In this document: piece after piece, positions 61,127 to 64,000 of the stretch | Layout of the letters: every line of letters starts with the position of its first letter | Position numbering within the stretch: position 1 is the first letter of the stretch | DNA from: NIOZ-UU13 sp964444135 | GTDB lineage: Bacteria > Planctomycetota > Phycisphaerae > Sedimentisphaerales > Anaerobacaceae | Length of the DNA stretch: 64,000 bases | Reading direction: 5' to 3' | Assembly (NCBI GenBank): GCA_964444135.1 | Contig: CAYUFX010000004.1 | Coordinates: forward strand, 1-64,000 | Notes under the pieces: generated by a model | Told to the model about the DNA's origin: nothing | The model's input: only the letters and a program-made list of their open reading frames with translations | Databases searched by the model: none | Position numbers and translations under genes: made by a program

Positions 61127-62503
61127 TCAACCTAACACTTCTTTGCGTATTTTCAAAACCACATCCACATATTTTTCAGCAGTACGTCTGTCTTTCGCCT
61201 CAACGATAATCCTCATTACAGGTTCGGTATTACTGGTTCGCAAGTGCAGCCAGCCATCGTCAAAATCGAATCTACACCCGTCGGTTGTATTGAGCTTTGC
61301 ATCAGCGAAAGTCTTTTTTACCGAATTTAAGATTTGTTGCCCCTGCAACTTGTCTGCGGCGAATGTATCTTTAGTTATATAATAGCCGCCTATCTCACCA
61401 ACCAATCGGCCTATTGTTTTTCCTGTTTCAGCCATTAATTGCAGAACAAGAGCAATACCAACAAGGCTGTCGCGGATAGGCCCCACTCGCAAATCAATCA
61501 CACCCCCGTTACCCTCTCCACCGATGATACAATCGTGTTCTAACATCGCCGCGGCAACATTGGCCTCGCCCACAGCAGTACGAATAACCTGACCGCCGGC
61601 CTTCTCAGCGATATCATCAATCATTCTTGAAGTCGAAAGATTCGTGGCCGCTTTACCTGTTCGCTTACTGAAAACATATTTTGCCGCCAGAGCAAGAGAA
61701 TACTCCTCGCCGATGTAGTTCCCGTTCTCGTCAACAATTGCCAATCTGTCGGCGTCCGGGTCCTGAGCAAAACCGACCTCGGCTGCTTTGGTTTTTACTA
61801 TTTCACAAAGGCCCCTTAAGTTCTCGGCGGTCGGTTCAGGCCCATGAGCAAACAAGCCGCTCGGCTCATCGTTTATCGCAGAAACTTCACAACCAAGTTC
61901 AGCTAACATCTTTTTAGTAACCCGCCCCCCTGCTCCGTTGACGCTGTCCAGAACAACTTTGAATTTTTTTGCAGCGATTGCCCCTCTGTCAACAATCGCC
62001 AAAACCTTAGCAATGTGCGTGGTATCGGTCTGCTCGTTGACAGTTACTTTACCGTAATCAGACGAATCTACAAAACCAAAATGTTTATCGAAAAAATATC
62101 GTTTGATTTGTTCTGATGCATCACTCGGCGGAGCAACACCATCGCTTAGCAATAATTTTATGCCGTTGTATTTGCCCGGATTATGCGAAGCCGTTACTAC
62201 CACCCCACCTGCACAGCAAAGTTCCCTCAACATAATACCTACCCCGGGTGTCGTTACAATCCCCAAATCAATTACATCAACTCCTACCTTACACAATCCT
62301 TCTGCAACAGCAGACCGAAGTTTCTGGCCGCTGGGCCGCGAATCCCTCCCGACACAGACCGACAATCTCTCCTTTTTTCCCGCGCAGCTCTCTTCTAAAA
62401 AAGTCCCGAACGCACAGCCGTAGTCAGCGGCGACAGAAGCACTAAAGTTCTCACCCACGATACCTCTCATTCCACTGACACTTATTATTAACTGTTCAGC
62501 CAC
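61127..62503 (-). CDS. glmM: phosphoglucosamine mutase/phosphomannomutase family enzyme
   Basis: 458 residues. VSGMRGIVGENF at the N terminus, catalytic Ser in VVTASHNPGKYNGIKLL, metal loop FAQDPDADRLAIVDENG, sugar loop GGEGNGGVIDLRVGPIRDSL and C-terminal phosphate loop LRTSNTEPVMRIIVEA. The RTSNTEP form and length point to GlmM or a bacterial phosphomannomutase; GlmM is the better guess. It makes glucosamine-1-phosphate for cell-envelope precursors. The gap to serA carries repeat-like text. Confidence 0.88.
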   Translation of the reverse strand: MAEQLIISVSGMRGIVGENFSASVAADYGCAFGTFLEESCAGKKERLSVCVGRDSRPSGQKLRSAVAEGLCKVGVDVIDLGIVTTPGVGIMLRELCCAGGVVVTASHNPGKYNGIKLLLSDGVAPPSDASEQIKRYFFDKHFGFVDSSDYGKVTVNEQTDTTHIAKVLAIVDRGAIAAKKFKVVLDSVNGAGGRVTKKMLAELGCEVSAINDEPSGLFAHGPEPTAENLRGLCEIVKTKAAEVGFAQDPDADRLAIVDENGNYIGEEYSLALAAKYVFSKRTGKAATNLSTSRMIDDIAEKAGGQVIRTAVGEANVAAAMLEHDCIIGGEGNGGVIDLRVGPIRDSLVGIALVLQLMAETGKTIGRLVGEIGGYYITKDTFAADKLQGQQILNSVKKTFADAKLNTTDGCRFDFDDGWLHLRTSNTEPVMRIIVEAKDRRTAEKYVDVVLKIRKEVLG

Positions 62504-62541
62504 ATCGAAAACTCCGTTCGAGCATCAAGCATCGAAACCCT

Positions 62542-62656
62542 GTCATTCTGAGCGCAGCGAAGAATCTCATCACTCACCACTCACCAATTAACCATCGAAG
62601 ATCCGCCGTCTTTTGGCGGACTCATCATCTTGCGAGTACCGAGCATCAAGCATCGG
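62542..62656. repeat. cluster of short repeat fragments between glmM and serA
   Basis: GTCATTCTGAGCGCAGCGAA (half of the 12989 family), ATCACTCACCACTCACCAAT, a hairpin TCCGCC...GGCGGA and two CGAGCATCAAGCATCG-like words. No gene is seen in this 156-base gap. Confidence 0.5.
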
Positions 62657-62659
62657 GAA

Positions 62660-64000
62660 TCAATCCAGTTTACAGACATAAATCTCGTTCACAAACTCAA
62701 GCTGGCCGAGCTCTTCAATCGCTTTTGCATCGGGTTCCTTGTCGAGACTGACGGCAAGAATAGCCTTTCTCTCCGCCGGCTTTTGCCCGACACCCATAGT
62801 GCAGATATTGATATTATGCCTGCCGCATACTGTTCCGACCGAACCGATGACGCCGGGCTTGTCGTCGTTAAAGATAACCAAAACCGCCCCCTGTGGCGTC
62901 ATTTCAATATTGAACCCATCGATTTCAATAATTCGCAGCAGCTTCCCACCAAAGACCGAGCCGGTCACCGTGCGTGTAACTTTATCCGTAACGACCTTGG
63001 CGCTGAAACTTGCAGACACGTCTTTGGACTCGGTATTTTTGGTCTCGTCTATGCTTATTCCGCGTTCTTTGGCTAAAACTGGGGTGTTGACCATATTCAA
63101 TGGCATATCAAAGTGTTTTTGCAACAAGCCAACTGCAAAATTAAGAGTAACCTGTTCGACGGCCATTTCGGCAATCAAGCCGCGATACTGCACCTCAATT
63201 TCCTTGATTTGGCCCGGCCCAATTGTGCTGACAAGGGTCCCAATTCGACGGGCAAGTTCTGCATACTGGCTCACAATCGGCGAGACTGCACCAGTCGTCG
63301 ACGGAGCATTAAGGGCATTCTTGACCGGCCCATCTTTGATAGCATCAACAAGGATTTGAGCTGCCTCGACCGCAACTTCAATTTGGGCCTCTTCTGTGCT
63401 CGCGCCTAAATGCGGCGTAACAATGCAATTCTCAAATTCGGAAAACCGTGTATTCTCCGGCGGCTCCTTGGGATAAACATCAAGTGCAGCACCGGCGATA
63501 CGCTTCTCGGCAAGGGCATCATAGAGTGCATCTTCGTTAATAATTCCCCCGCGTGCGCAGTTGATTAACCGAACGGTCGGTTTCATCTTTTTCATTTGTT
63601 CTGCGCCAATCATATTCAAGGTCTGCTCATTCCTCGGCACGTGAACGCTGATATAGTCGGCTTGCTTGAAGATCTTCTCTAAGCTATCGCTTATCTCAAC
63701 GCCGATTTTTTCCGCATCAGGTGGCGCGGCTAACGGGTCAAAGCCCAATATCTTCATATTGAAACCTTTTGCCATTTCTGCCACAGCCATACCTATCCTG
63801 CCCAATCCTATCAAGCCGAGCACTTTATTGTTCAACTGGTTACCCATATATTTTTTTCTGTCCCAGGCGCCGCCTTTTAAGCTGTTACAGGCCGGCACAA
63901 CATTTCGGCTCATCGCAAGTATTAACGCCATCGTATGTTCAGCAGCGCTGCGAGTATTACCGCCAGGCGTATTCATAACAAGGATTCCTTTTCTTGTAGC
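62660..64000 (-). CDS. serA: D-3-phosphoglycerate dehydrogenase, N terminus beyond the window edge
   Basis: 446 codons visible; the frame runs off the right edge (ATRKGILVMNTPGGNTRSAA), so about 80 N-terminal residues are missing. NAD-binding motif LGLIGLGRIGMAVAEMAKGF, catalytic Arg in LINCARGGIINEDALYDAL, His in VTPHLGASTEEAQ. An allosteric intervening domain and a C-terminal ACT domain (VLVIFNDDKPGVIGSVGTV) show the long SerA type. It starts serine synthesis, which also feeds one-carbon units to THF. The Met at 63976 is internal. Confidence 0.93.
   Translation of the reverse strand, partial: ATRKGILVMNTPGGNTRSAAEHTMALILAMSRNVVPACNSLKGGAWDRKKYMGNQLNNKVLGLIGLGRIGMAVAEMAKGFNMKILGFDPLAAPPDAEKIGVEISDSLEKIFKQADYISVHVPRNEQTLNMIGAEQMKKMKPTVRLINCARGGIINEDALYDALAEKRIAGAALDVYPKEPPENTRFSEFENCIVTPHLGASTEEAQIEVAVEAAQILVDAIKDGPVKNALNAPSTTGAVSPIVSQYAELARRIGTLVSTIGPGQIKEIEVQYRGLIAEMAVEQVTLNFAVGLLQKHFDMPLNMVNTPVLAKERGISIDETKNTESKDVSASFSAKVVTDKVTRTVTGSVFGGKLLRIIEIDGFNIEMTPQGAVLVIFNDDKPGVIGSVGTVCGRHNINICTMGVGQKPAERKAILAVSLDKEPDAKAIEELGQLEFVNEIYVCKLD

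Noticed and set aside
1..64000. CRISPR array, tRNA, rRNA or prophage genes
   Set aside because: No regularly spaced direct repeats, cloverleaf-like sequences, rRNA segments or phage structural genes were seen by reading; short tRNAs could still be missed without a search tool.

Overview
The window is most likely a chromosome segment of an anaerobic planctomycete, probably of class Phycisphaerae. This is inferred from a type II pseudopilin-like protein of the planctomycete type, a secreted protein with a C-terminal dockerin-like module, a very small lipoprotein, Rrf2 control, mixed GC content and many short palindromic intergenic repeats. No rRNA, tRNA or CRISPR array was seen. The left edge (1-107) may hold the tail of an upstream gene. 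The right edge cuts serA.

Layout. 1-2.4 kb: a CapD/FlaA1-type nucleotide-sugar epimerase/dehydratase and a small lipoprotein. 3-9.5 kb: a signalling block of two large PAS histidine kinases and two response regulators. 9.7-12.9 kb: a small Cys-rich-tail protein, a short ModE-type regulator, a pseudopilin, a dockerin-bearing secreted protein and a membrane protein. 13.1-15.6 kb: a three-domain NTPase/MobB/MobA fusion and a DUF3786 protein. 15.8-41.1 kb: an almost uninterrupted same-strand Wood-Ljungdahl locus. Its order is cooC, a CooF-like ferredoxin, a 2Fe-2S protein, a PAS protein, a SpoIIE-type phosphatase, a HydC/HydB/HydA-like diaphorase lacking an H-cluster domain, acsA (CODH), acsB, acsC, the corrinoid-protein activase, a second cooC, acsD, acsE, fhs, folD, a cytoplasmic [NiFe] hydrogenase (small and large subunits), its maturation protease, metV and metF. 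The locus starts at a strong sigma70-like promoter whose spacer is filled by a perfect inverted repeat.

41.1-47.8 kb: a tripartite RND efflux system on the minus strand, with decayed neighbours at its 3' end. 47.9-48.7 kb: an outer-membrane-type protein that seems to start at ATT. 48.9-57.5 kb: an acetate module of AMP-forming acetyl-CoA synthetase, an OFA-family transporter interrupted by TGA, AcuC, a CoA-transferase/GNAT fusion and ADP-forming acetyl-CoA synthetase. 57.7-59.5 kb: an Rrf2 regulator with three tandem paralogous small proteins of unknown family and a leftover tail of a second Rrf2 gene. 59.7-64 kb: a fold-back element, a helix-hairpin-helix protein, a CDF transporter, GlmM and SerA.

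Together the genes describe C1 and acetyl-CoA metabolism: CO2/CO and methyl-THF conversion to acetyl-CoA (or the reverse), electron exchange with H2, NAD(H) and ferredoxin, and acetate activation or release by two different enzymes. The most striking observations are a MITE-like element that landed right after the fhs start codon and now supplies a new ribosome binding site and start; palindromic repeats inserted in frame in several genes; the duplicated Rrf2/small-protein cluster; and several fresh-looking gene remnants.
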